Assembly (NCBI GenBank): GCA_029204225.1
Contig: CM055093.1
Span: forward strand, 5,934,933 to 5,998,932
Direction: 5' to 3'
Source of the DNA: Diphasiastrum complanatum
Lineage: Eukaryota; Streptophyta; Lycopodiopsida; Lycopodiales; Lycopodiaceae
Length of the DNA: 64,000 nucleotides
Part shown: positions 23,530 to 35,400 of the stretch, piece by piece
Layout of the letters: each line of letters starts with the position of its first letter
Numbering within the stretch: the first letter of the stretch is position 1
Made by a program: the position numbers and the translations under genes
The notes under the pieces: generated by a model
Told to the model about the DNA's origin: nothing
The model's input: only the letters and a program-made list of their open reading frames with translations
Database searches by the model: none

Positions 23530-25207
23530 CAATTAGAACTCCTTGAAGAGTTTCCAATGTTGGTAGCTCCTGCCTGATAGCATAGGTTGAACAATGTTTT
23601 TTGTGGTTTCATCCATAGATGAGAAATTTTGATCTTTGTATTCTGGATACTTCTCGAACATATATTGTCCATATTTATGAAAGGATATCAATCCTTTCAT
23701 CTCATCATTGTCCAGTTCATTTGTGGGTGCCAAAAAGATCGCTTCCTCTTTTGAAGGCAAAGAGTGCAACAAGCTGAAAGGTTCATTCCATGTATCGTCT
23801 CCATCAATGCAATAATACTTTCACTGCATGGTTGGTTCGCCATTCAACATTTGAAAATGAAAGTAGTGAAGATTGGTGTGTCCTTCTAGACCATCATTTC
23901 CATGAACAATAAATGGCTCTATAAATCCTTTCCAATCCACCATTCGTTCTAACAACTCTACTTCAGGACTTTCAGTATGACCACCACCTATCTGTTAGCC
24001 AATTTGTCCTAACATATCAGGCATAATAAAACGAATTTACATTTCAATGCCCTAGAGATTACACTAAAAACTTGATCGATGTCTTCATGCATGTGTCCGA
24101 CCATCAAAAATCCCATTTCAACAGTCTGAAATATGTTATGTGCCACAAGCATAGAACAAAGACCAAAGATGAATCTATTTTCATTTTCCCTTTAACAGTT
24201 GTCATCTTGAATACGTAAGATGGAAGGGAGACTGCCACGTGCGAGTTGCACCTTTCGTATTGCTCGCATAATGGATGTGACCACCTGATTGTTGTCATGC
24301 AGATGCATATCCACACATCACAAAGCAATTTGAATTCGTGAACTAGCACTCCACAAACATGCCTTTTCAAAAAACGGTTACCCTCCAATCTTGGAGGAGT
24401 CTTTTTGAAATGGGACAATGTTGTTGTATTTTTATCCATGCCATCAATAATAAGGCACAACAATTGCTCTAGATGTGATCTTGATTCTTCTTTCCAATAT
24501 GTGTTTAGCTTTCTCAGTCAAAAACATGCAATAAGTGCACATAGAAAAATCTGAATCATGTTGTCTAGAAGCAGTAGAAAGCAATGCTGCAGAGGATGCA
24601 CCTGCTGTCTTCTTGGATTGTCTTGTCATTTGAGAAAGTCTATGACCGTGACTGTCGGTGATAGCATTCGCTTGAGATGGATTGCAGTGTCCATTTTCCA
24701 CATTAATGTTTCTCATATGCATCAATAAATTTTTACTAGACCCATTTCGCCGAGATACATTATTGTTAACCACATCGTCTATCCCAGTTAGGATGTCTGA
24801 GTTGTATGTCGATCATGTCAGATCATAACCAATTACATCGTCCACGCCTGTCAAAACATCAGAGTTGTACAAAGTTGGTCTTGTAGCATTGCTATCAGTC
24901 ACATCATGAGCATTGATACCACACCGGTGAGAACATCTGAACTATACCTAATCCGTTTGAAGTTTGCACTATTATTATGATTGACATCTTCCACACCAGT
25001 GAGAAAGTCAGAATTATATGTTGTTTTTATTGATGTTTTCTTGTCGTGATTGAAGGTAGTCATACATTGCATACGTGTTGATGATCTATTGTAATTGCGA
25101 TCATAATAAGTGTAATACTCATTCATTGTCTCGTCGAACGATACGTGCCTAACATTCGTAGCATGTAACGAAAGTTTTGATACACACCATATCATCGATA
25201 CTTGCAT
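23530..25207 (-). pseudogene. DUF7869-type gene copy 2, decayed
   Basis: Reading the minus strand: Tyr/Asn-rich N-terminal repeats (25018-24795), a Lys-rich segment, CLIIDGMDKNTTTLSHF, then LPSILRIQDDNC, a stop, RENENRFIFG and FLMVGHMHEDIDQVFS. The C-terminal block has IEPFIVHGNDGLEGH, HYFHFQMLNGEP, a TWNEPFSLLHSLPS segment and SGRSYQHWKLFKEF to the stop near 23533. These match block by block the LDGMDQ, LDNTARENKN and GHTHDHINQMF blocks of copy 1, so the two are paralogues. Multiple frameshifts and stops make it non-functional. DUF7869 function is unknown. Confidence 0.7.
24795..25018 (-). repeat. Degenerate protein-level repeat in DUF7869 copy 2
   Basis: Four units of the pattern Y-x-S-D-x-L-T-G-(V/I)-x-D-V start near 25018, 24946, 24869 and 24806 (minus), spaced about 63-78 bp. 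They sit upstream of the conserved domain. Confidence 0.7.
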
Positions 25208-25214
25208 TATTGTT

Positions 25215-25925
25215 TTTCATTATTCTTTTAAAGTTTTTTTTTTCTTAGCTTTATCGATTTTATTTTTGATTATTTTTTAAAATAGTAGCTGTTTTTTAAT
25301 TTATTTTTTAATATGTTTTGTACTTTTTTATTCTCATTAATTTTTTTATTTTATTGTATTTGTTAATATTTTTTTGTGTTTTTTTTTAATTATATTATTG
25401 ATACATTTATTTTAAGATTCTATTTTGTTGTCTTCCTTTTTTATATATCTAATTTATTGTGCTATTTTGTATTTTATTTATTAATAGTTTTATTTTAGTA
25501 TTTTATTAATAATCAATTTTTTAAATTTTTATGATTTATTAATAAATATATTCTATTATTTTGATGATTTGTTAATACTTATATTATTATTTTTTGATAT
25601 ATTTTTCTAGTTATTTTATAATTATTTTCATTATATTCAATTTTCTTTGTATTATTAAAGTTATTTTATATTCTATATTTTATTCACTTTTTTGAATATT
25701 TAATCTATCAATGTTATGATTATGTGATGCTATTTGTTTATTCTTTTGATTTCTTTTAATTTGTTTATTCTTTTATTTATTCTTGGACTTTTTAAATTTA
25801 TGATTTTTATTTAGTAGACATTTAGTGTTATTCATCATTTAATTCTACTAATTTTCACTTTTATGTTTTTATAAGTTATTTATGTCTTTATGTTTTGTGA
25901 GAAATTTTTAATTATTTGTCTTTCA
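25215..25925. repeat. T-rich low-complexity tract
   Basis: About 700 bp composed almost entirely of T-runs and TTTAT/TTAAT words; no gene. Confidence 0.85.
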
Positions 25926-26461
25926 AAAAAAAGGAGAGGAGAGCACAAGAAAAAGACAACAATTATCCCATAAGTATTTCTAGAAGCATGACAAAACTCA
26001 TGAGTATATATAGATTCTGAAATCATCTATTTCCAAGAATTGTGGCTAAAGAGTCACAATTACAACAAGATGGCTTTCCAAAAAAGCCAAAATCAATTAA
26101 ACTTATTTTTTATGAGTTCAACACGTTGTTGACACGTGCAATTCATATATCCCATAAGCAAATGAACATCTATCCCCAAAGATAGATAAACCCCCTCCCC
26201 ATCTCAATAGTTATCTTTGTTACATAATTTAGAAACCTCAAGCTCCAAGGATTTTTTTTTTCCATGTTCTGATTTTTACTTCTCCTAAAGTTTCGAAACA
26301 TCCATTTACTTGCAAGGAAAAGTCTGATTCAATGGTATTTTTCGTTCAATTTTGATGAGACATAAGTTATAAATCTATAATAAAAACCATTTTTATCAAT
26401 TAAATTGTTGGAAAAAAAAACTCAGAGGTTCTGAGTATTTCATTTTTTGTTTATAAAAAAT

Positions 26462-26493
26462 TTAGAACCTCCCGTCGTGGCAGGAGGTTCTAA
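26462..26493. repeat. Hairpin of the CCTCCCG family (a)
   Basis: 11-bp perfect arms (TTAGAACCTCC / GGAGGTTCTAA) around a 10-nt loop. Confidence 0.85.
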
Positions 26494-26605
26494 GTGTTTC
26501 AATTTTTGTTTAACAAAACTCAAAACCTCCCGCTGCATTTCATTTTTTGTTTAAAAAAACTCGGCGGGAGGTACTGAGTATTTTATTTTTTGATAAAAAA
26601 TATTC

Positions 26606-26862
26606 AGAACCTCCCGCTAGAACCGCATGATCTGCGGTTGTGGTTATCTGCGGTCCAGTGACCCGTTGGTTGTCACAAGTTTGAACTTGCGATTTTGTAC
26701 GTTTTCGCCTTACGGTTTGAAAAGTTATGAACCGCATGCTGGCCCTTTGCGGTGCGGTTGTTGTTTTGTTGAGATGTGGTTTCTACCTGAGGCAGATTCC
26801 TTTGCACAAAAACTAGAAGTATCTGATACCTCTAATCAAAAATTTTCAGAGCGGGAGGTTCT
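26606..26862. mobile_element. MITE-like element with 13-bp terminal inverted repeats, copy 2
   Basis: Perfect 13-bp TIRs: AGAACCTCCCGCT at 26606-26618 and AGCGGGAGGTTCT at 26850-26862. The 231-bp interior is GCGG-rich, starts GCTAGAACCGCATG and is the reverse complement of 6895-7118 in copy 1. It has no ORF of note. A clear target-site duplication could not be assigned. Confidence 0.65.
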
Positions 26863-26914
26863 AAAGCATCTGATACATATATAAAAAATATATATACATA
26901 TGTAATTAAAAAAA

Positions 26915-26947
26915 TTCAGAACCTCCCGCCGCGACGGGAGGTTCTGA
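26915..26947. repeat. Hairpin of the CCTCCCG family (b)
   Basis: 13-bp perfect arms (TCAGAACCTCCCG / CGGGAGGTTCTGA) around a 6-nt loop. Confidence 0.9.
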
Positions 26948-26967
26948 GGCCACGTTTCTTGAATTGT

Positions 26968-26978
<11 letters not shown>

Positions 26979-27061
<83 letters not shown>
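26979..27061. repeat. (TG)n microsatellite
   Basis: About 41 TG units, flanked by TA-rich repeats. Confidence 0.95.
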
Positions 27062-27062
<1 letters not shown>

Positions 27063-27142
27063 TATATATGTATATATGTATGTGATATATATGTATATAT
27101 ATATGTGATATATATGTATATACCACATATATATAATTGTAT

Positions 27143-27144
<2 letters not shown>

Positions 27145-27184
<40 letters not shown>
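27145..27184. repeat. (TA)n microsatellite
   Basis: About 20 TA units between two CCTCCCG-family hairpins. Confidence 0.95.
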
Positions 27185-27187
<3 letters not shown>

Positions 27188-27207
27188 CATATATAATAAA
27201 AAAAATA

Positions 27208-27241
27208 TTCAGAACCTCCCGCTGTGGCGGGAGGTTCTGAA
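27208..27241. repeat. Hairpin of the CCTCCCG family (c)
   Basis: 15-bp perfect arms (TTCAGAACCTCCCGC / GCGGGAGGTTCTGAA) around a 4-nt loop TGTG, the most complete copy. Confidence 0.92.
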
Positions 27242-27298
27242 ATACATATGTATTTAGTATATATATATATATGTATATATGTGTTTGTGTGTGTGTGT

Positions 27299-27395
27299 TG
27301 TGAAAGATTTCAGATCCTTAAGATCCAATCTACTTGAATGATCTTTGGTTAGAAAGAGAAATACACTACCAATTTCACCAATGTAAAAAAATCAG
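27299..27395 (-). repeat. LTR fragment of the 8.5-kb copia family
   Basis: The reverse complement of the last 97 bp or so of the 5' LTR (9070-9168), beginning at the exact LTR end TGTGAAAGATTT. It includes the end missing from the 3' LTR at 13388. Confidence 0.85.
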
Positions 27396-29200
27396 CCCAC
27401 TAGCTGACAAGATATTGAATATCATAAAAGGACTAGAGAGAAAGAGCGGTAGAAAGAGACCTGTGTGATTGTCAGTTAAGGGATGACTATAGCTAGCTCT
27501 AGAATGTCCTTCCAATGAGCCAAACACAGTGCATGGTGCCTTAAGCTAGCATGAAAATTGCAACGTGGCTGATGGCAGGAAATGTCCAGAAGTATAGACC
27601 CAGAGGAGTCTTTATCATGTGGCTCTCCTAACATTTAGTAGCTTATGAGCTGAGTTAAACCTTCAATTTATGGGATGTAATTGATCATTCCTAGTAATTT
27701 CAATTGACTTTTGCTTACAATCATTCGAAGTAACAATCTCTGCCTTTGGAGATGGAAAGTTTCATATGATGAAACAGACCTTTCGACTTAGCAGTAGAAG
27801 AATCACTACCTTTCTTGCTGCTTGCTTGTTCTAGCAGGGGGACCCAACAAATGAAAAATGAATTTATGTGTATGCCTTTATATAGAACGGTGCAAGTCCC
27901 TACGAGCTTTTCGTTTCTACAAACAGAGTCAAGATGGAAAAATACTTTTCGTTGCAGCCTTGGTTTTTAAGGCAAACTGGATATTAAGCTCTTTGTTTAC
28001 CAAAGCAACGCTTTTGCGGGGATTGAAACTCCCGCATACTTGTACAACAACCGTAGATTGTCGAATCGCCATCACAATATATAGGCTGGAACAAAATTTT
28101 ATAATTATGAATAAGCTTTTACTTGAATAGCCAAAGGACTCGTTGCAAGCAGGGATTTGGTTTTTGTAAAATAGTGCAGCAAATAACATATCAGGAAAAA
28201 TTTGCATTGAATATTGTTCAATCAGTCCAAAACATCTTGTTTGGCCATGGCTGTAGAATTGATCACCATGAGATATTTCAACAATAGTGCAAGATTTATT
28301 ATGATGTAACGACCACTCCTTTCAATAACTTTGTAGAGCAATCATCAATTTTGGTTTACAAGCACTTGCAGGTGTATTTTATGATTGTATCCATGAATTT
28401 CTCTCAATATTGTTTTGGGAAGCACTGTCTATTCATGGTAACTGAAGGTATGAAGGCATTCTCCAAGTCCTTGTGCATATTGTCTGACAATGGAGCATGG
28501 ATGTCTTGCTAAAAGTTCTACTCAGTGGTATAGTTATTCTAGACCGTAGGTCCAGGTTGTGTGAAAGCCAGAGGTGCCAACTTTTGTTGACCATTTCAAG
28601 GGATGGGGATTACTTCCTTGATCATTACTTCCAAGGGCCTCTTGCCACTGGACGAAGTTCAAGGCTTTCAGTGGCTCGAGGATTTTGAATATTTTGGTTT
28701 ATCAAGAATGATTTGATGCTACTTAAGCCCTCAACTTGTACATAAGATTTCAATTTCATTCCAAAATCAAATTGCCATTGCCAATATTGCAAAATGAACG
28801 TATCTGGCTGGAATTTTTTCATGCTAACTCTAAAGCCATCATCAACCCTCTGCCTCCACCGCCATCCTGCATCCTCCTATTTGAATTACCAAAAAGTAAT
28901 CCATGAATATAGATTCAGCATAGAACGCTCTACGTTTGCTCATTTGGTTAGAGACAAAAAGTCATCAATGATAACTGAAAATATTCTTTCTATAATCACA
29001 TGCCTAGTAGCCATCTTAATTGTGGCATGATTGCATTTTAGAAGATGAGAGACCTCACAAATAATCGGTTTATTAATCTCAAATACATGAGCAAGGTACA
29101 ATTTGTTTTATGTTGGTTCTTTTTAGTCTAAGTTTATGAGCCAAAATGAATTGAATCAAGATTGTTTGATTCAAACAACTTTTTAGTGTCCAAGCTGAGA
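27396..29200. other. Spacer without recognisable gene
   Basis: Short open frames (for example 28497-28688) show no family motif. No EF-G exons were found here upstream of 29206. Confidence 0.5.
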
Positions 29201-29205
29201 AATAG

Positions 29206-29435
29206 TCTCAGAAGCAGATGATGAATTAGCTGAGATGTTTCTAAATGATGAGCCTATTTCAGCTGACGAGCTTGAGGTGATTCTTATTACATTTCTTTTT
29301 CTATTTCAAATGCTTACATTTGGTTATTTCTTCAACTCTAGCAAAAATTGTATGTGCATGCGGAAAGCTATTCGTAGAGCAACAACAGCCCTGCGGTTCA
29401 TTCCTGTGTTCATGGGTAGCACATATAAAAACAAG
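29206..29435 (+). pseudogene. Two exons of a mitochondrial-type elongation factor G gene
   Basis: Exon 29206-29276 encodes SEADDELAEMFLNDEPISADELE and exon 29364-29435 encodes AIRRATTALRFIPVFMGSTYKNK. Together they match the domain I/G' region of mitochondrial EF-G (consensus DDxLAExFLxDEPIS...IRRATxAxxFxPVFMGSAxKNKGVQ). EF-G is the GTPase that drives ribosomal translocation. The intron between them is 87 bp with a GT donor, but the acceptor reads CGG where CAG is expected, and the second exon is followed by a GC-type donor (AAG|GCAAGT). The GTP-binding exons and the following GVQPLLDG exon were not found nearby, so this is probably a gene fragment. A gene with very long introns remains possible. 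Confidence 0.75.
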
Positions 29436-29802
29436 GCAAGTTATCAAACCTCAATAAAAACTGGATGAATGCAAAAATGCATGATCTATTTTCTAGGTCA
29501 TGTACCTATGAAAGGCTAATTTTAGCATGTTTGTATCTTATTTGTATCAGACATAGAAGTGTAAAATTGCTGGTCAAGATTGCAAGACAAAATAGTTTGG
29601 CTTAAAATCGCTTTTGCTTATATTTTGGAAATGTCTTTTTATGCCTTTCGTTTTTGTTGTTGTTTTCATTATTTCAAGTATAAATTTACGTGGAGTAACA
29701 AATGGTTCATGTGTTTATCTGAGTAACTTCATAGATATCAGTGCTAAGTAATCATTTGCAAGTCTAGGCTTCTGGATGTTTGGGGTTAATTGATAGCACT
29801 AC

Positions 29803-30034
<232 letters not shown>

Positions 30035-30137
30035 TTGCCCATCTATCCTCTCGTGTGCACATCTATCCAAACAAATATTAACCATGCAATATGGAAGTGT
30101 GCATTGCAGACAAAATCAGATAGAAGCATGTTCTAGT

Positions 30138-30345
30138 GATTACCCTGACAAGGTACTCAGTTTTCAGAAGTGACTGTTTATTTTTTTGTGATTGTGCTTT
30201 GAAAAAGCTTATTTGGTGTAAATAGCCTCGGTTGCAAACAAAAACATTTTCGTGATTACTCTAATAAGGTAGCCAGTTTTCAGATACTAACAATTTTTTT
30301 ATTCTGCTCTAAAAAATGTATCTGGAGTAAATAGAGTCAAGAATA
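30138..30345. repeat. Diverged direct duplication
   Basis: The block starting ATTACCCTGACAAGGTA at 30138 reappears at about 30254 (ATTACTCTAATAAGGTA) with the following 90 bp also similar. Confidence 0.6.
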
Positions 30346-32460
30346 TGTGATGCTCAGGCGTAAAGGTCTCAAATACCTTGAAATTTTCTATTGTTATGAG
30401 GTCTCAAAAGGCTTCAAGGCTTGTTGTGCCAATTGGCTATTTCAACGGTTGATTATGTCATCTTGTCATTTATTTGTGCTTGGTACGAAAATGAATTATC
30501 TAGCATTAGCTTCTCCCACTGACAACATTTTTGCCCACTCCAAGCACTGAAATTGGTAGGGAGAAAAGGTATTTATGGTGGCAAAGAATAATGGGTGGTT
30601 TTGGAATCCCTAGCAAGCAGATTTGAGAAATTTGTTGAGGCTTGTGTTAGAAATGTGATATTTTAGTTGTGGCCTTATCAGGCTATTCTCCTGCAAAGAA
30701 ACCCCAGATGTCTGCATTAATACTTATATAGCTTCAAGTTGCACTTGCAAATATATAGCTATGACATTTTCATATCGTTCCATTGTTGAACTTAAAGTTA
30801 TTCGATCAAAAATTTGGTTGGCTTCCTCATACTTATTCACCTTAACTTGTATGTGGTGGGTACCTCATAATGTGCTTTTGTTAACCGTTGAACGAGTATC
30901 TATAGGCTGTGGCAAATGAAATATCAGCATTGAAAGATGGTCTTTTGATGCACTTACTACAATTAATAGAGTGGATTGAGAATGAAACATGCACATATCG
31001 TATCATTTATGACTTGAAACAAATGCTCCCTAGAAACTTTTGAATTTTTTAATGTATTCGAAAAACAAATGCACCTGTGATTGTTCAAAGTTAATACTAT
31101 AAATAATGATATCATGAAAAGTGATTTTACTCTACTTAAATCCAAACATATATTCAATACTCAAGATGGTTTTCTCTTATCCTTTGAAATAGAGGAACGA
31201 CATGTTATCCTCAAGGAAGAAAATCTAGTATTTATCATACCGAACCCATTAGAAGTGGATGAATGACATGTTATCCTCAAGGAAGAAAATCTAGTATTTA
31301 TCATACCGAACCCATTAGAAGTGGATATGGGTTGCTACATAATAGGCCACCCATCTCCTGAATCTTCTATAGTTACAAGCCTCAAGATCTCTTACAACAC
31401 TTGAAATAGTTTTGTCTAATGGGACTTGATAGTGCCAGTGTTGATCCATTGCCATTAAAATGTACCATGTATTCTAAACGTCATAGTTTATCCAAACCAT
31501 TTTCATTACAATACTTGAGCCTTTTGGCATAGTCATCATCTTTCTCAACTACAAAGTAAATTTTTTGTGTCATTGAAAATTCCAGCACAAATAGGGGAGA
31601 ATGGAAGACAATTGTTAAGGGTTAAGGGGTGGACATAATGTTCAATTTTGACAAGACAAAAGGACATGAATTATGGCCTGTTGGAGTCAATTCAGCATTA
31701 TGTTTGGCCAAATTACTATTGGTACAATTAAGTGCATACGAGAAGCTAGTGAAAAATTCTAGCTAGGTTTTTTCACATAATACTCCCATTTTTATCATTT
31801 TCCAATTTGTTACTACAAGATCGGTCTTATGCACAACAAGTGCAATGATATCGAACTATACAACAATAAAAGGGTGCTTTAACTAGGAGCCTTTCTTCAC
31901 ACCTTGGCAGCTAACACAAGATATCTGATGATATCCCCAATGACGAGAATGATTGAACCAAGTAGAAACCTAGAATTTAGAGTTATAGTAAAAGCACAAA
32001 CTATTGGTCATGTGCAAGAGAAATTATTTTGGGAAATTGGTGAGTGAGGCTAACTGGTGAATGGGTGAGTAAGTGAGTGGGGTGCATAAAAAAACATGTT
32101 AGAGAAAAGTACATTTCTAAACAATGATAGTAGGGTAACGTGTTACAGACAAATATACTTCCAAACAATAGAAGTTTAAATCACATCAACAACATAGAAT
32201 ATCCTATGAAAAGTAAGGTCAAACGGTTGCCTTTAAAGTTTTGTGCTTCTTCCTAGTAGAATCCTTGACCATTAACAATTACTAGTGAAAACCTTTTATA
32301 TCAGTCAGAGGTCTAGCAACAAATCTATTTTCTATTGTGTAAGAAAAGTTTAAAGCACAAACAAATGATGCTGATCTCCAAATCTTTGTGTGTTCTCTGT
32401 CATGCCCTCTGCAAGTTAAACATGTGCACATTAATTACCTAAGAATAGCCAACAAAACCC
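30346..32460. other. Spacer
   Basis: No gene recognised. Holds a perfect 66-bp tandem duplication listed separately. Confidence 0.5.
31199..31326. repeat. Perfect 66-bp tandem duplication
   Basis: The unit starting GACATGTTATCC at 31199 is repeated without change at 31265, indicating a recent event. Confidence 0.95.
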
Positions 32461-32491
32461 ATGAAGTGCCCTGAACTTAAATGTTTTAATT

Positions 32492-35400
32492 TCAACTTGC
32501 CTTGCAATTCTCTTCAATCTTCGAGAGGAGGTGCTCATACATCTCCTTGTCTGTCTCTAGGCACACGCAATGCCTGTTTGACCGAATTGCCTGAACTCCC
32601 ATATTGCCAGTACCGGCAAACACGTCAATAATCCCATCATCCTCATCCGTGAAGAGATGTATGATATATCTACAATGCATGCACAGTACATGATCAAGTT
32701 AAACTCTTTGTCTATAGCAAAGTGTACAATGTTTTGAAGTGATACTACCATTTTTGAACTAGTGAAATGTTGACAAAGTACCTGCACCATTCAGAGGACC
32801 TCTCTGCGCCACCCCTAAATTGTCGCCTATTGCACTATATGTGTTGGGAGTGTCGATAGAAAAATTTGCTCCTGGATCAGGAATATCGTCCTTGAAATCC
32901 TTTTTGGCTCTTTTACTGTGAAGTTTGGGTCGAGAATATCCACTACGGTAAAAGAGTGGCAACATAAGTGATGATATTTGCATGACACAAAAGGACTAGT
33001 GTAAGCTATGTATATAGCAATGAAATCTTAATAATGGCTAATAAACAAAAGGTTTAAGAGAGCACGCCTTCTTGAATGGGGCTGGACCAATGTATCCATT
33101 CTCAACAACAACATTCAAGCATTGTTTTAGGGCGAAACCCTTCTCGGCCGCTGCTGTAAAGATCGAAGGAAAATGCTCTGTAATGGAAAGTGTCATGAAC
33201 TAGCCCTCATCGGCAACATACAAATCAGCAACGACAACCCATGCTACGGACAGTGGTTCCGAGAATACATTCCAAATGGGTGTGGATTTCTCTTGGATGA
33301 AAGCTACACCGAGTGAGGTGGGAAAGTCAGCAAACACCAACTTTGCCACAGCCCTACGTGGGTTTCCTCGAATACATGCACCAGAAACTGAGTGACTTTT
33401 CAAAAAATTTCTTATTGTTCGTAAAGATTCAGTCTTCAAGTCAACCATGGTGACCACAGCATCAAGAATCGCACATACTGATCCGGGGCCACTAGGTAAT
33501 TCTGGATACATCAAAAAAAACAAAGGGATCAATCACTACAAATATTTATTGTACTATCTATGCACACAATCTTATGCCAAATAGATTGTACTATCTATGC
33601 ACACAATCTTATGCCAAATAGATTTCAAAAATGAGTTTATACATAGCATAGGAAACGAACCTGTAGTGTAGCAAGGATCCTCCTGACCATGGGCATGGGG
33701 TGGTGGTAGATCGGTGCCCATGACTTGCTCCTCCTGTGGATCCACCTCCTGCAAATGTAGCCTCCTCCTTGACCTTGACCTCGAGGGTTGTGGAATGTCA
33801 AATGCTACCGGTTTTTTTCTTAATGCAAAGCCTTGCGCAGGAGCATCATGAGACATGGAGCGGTCATGGGCAGTCTGGAATGATACATGTAAGTCCTCCT
33901 CAGAAGTAGGAATTACCCCTCTAGGGTAGTCAAGCCACCAAGGGCATCTGGTAAGCTCCCACCGTGTGAGGCCAAGCTCCTTCCACTCAGAGGGATACAT
34001 GGAGGAGGTGCTCTCAAAACTCATCCAGTCAAAAACTTTCAAAGGGATCCTGTCTATAATATGCTCATCTTTCAACGAGAGAAGCCACCTATCATGAAAA
34101 GCCCCATGCTTTAATGACACTGCATGGATGTAGAAAAGGAAAAAACATGAGTGGTGCAATTTTGGTATCTGTATGCTAGTTGTCTTGCTGCAAGTGGTAG
34201 TCCTGGCTGTTTTTCCACAGGATTTGCATTTCTCATGTCCTTTTCCAAGTTGCCAAATGCATGTTTGAAATGCAATTGACGCTGCCTCCTAAAGTAGGCA
34301 TCTTCTTCTGGTAGTTGCTCAAGGCCCGCGGCCAATGGAGCCAATATGCTCTTGGCTGCCTCTGTCAAATGCCACCAATATGTTTTCTTGGCCATATATT
34401 TGCGGAATCCCTTATTGTCTGAACTCATGCCATGGGATTCTCTGATTTGTTTGTCACCAGCCAAGGTAGCCAAAATCTCCTTTTTCCTGCAATCATGTGT
34501 AAAGTAGTCATTCCATCATGTGATACGCGAACTTGCAAACAAAGCAACCCATAACAAATCAACTAATGATCAATCAGAGATTTGCTTACTTTGTAGGTCC
34601 AATTGTAGAGGAAGCAATCATTTGTAGCTTGTCTTCTGTCACAGCTAGTCCCCTCGAATTCCAGTCCAGATGGTATAGAATCTGAAAGAAACCGGATCCA
34701 TTTGCGGGATTGGCGATATATGACAACTTATATGCTTTGTCCTTGATCGATGTCTCTACAACCTGATTGCATAGAATGTTAGTATATTTTTTATAAACAC
34801 AAACACAACACGTGAAATGAATGTCTACATCCATCGACCATGACCATGCACACTTTCTTGCAGAAGGCACACACGATAGTGCCAGCACCATCGGCAAGTA
34901 GTCCAACTGGACACTTTTTCTTCATCGTGCCCCTGAAAAAGGTGGTGTTTTTTTTTACACCATTCAGAAAGTATGGACATGTCACTCTTTGGCATTCCAA
35001 TAGTGACAAGTTTCGTCCAAAAATGGCCATCGTATCTTTGTTCCATACCCCGCATTCAATTGTTGGTTTCCTGCGTGGGAGGGAGCTCAAAAACTATGTC
35101 CTCATCGTAAATCCTAGGAATCTCAAAAATGACACAGTGGTTCTGGATCCTTTGAAGCAACCTCGTCAAAGTGGAGGAACCTGGTCTTGACAAGATTATA
35201 TAAATGGCACTCTTTGTAGGCTTGGTTGTTTTTGGCCTTACTGTTTCGTCATCAAATGGTGTCCATTTTCTTGCATTTGATGGTCTGTCTTCTGGACTAT
35301 CGAGATTTATTGTCGCGGTGTTGTGCTTACAAAATTCAGGTGATCGTGGGCTAACGGGACTTTGACATTCCCGGTACTGTCATTTTCCTATTTCATCCTT

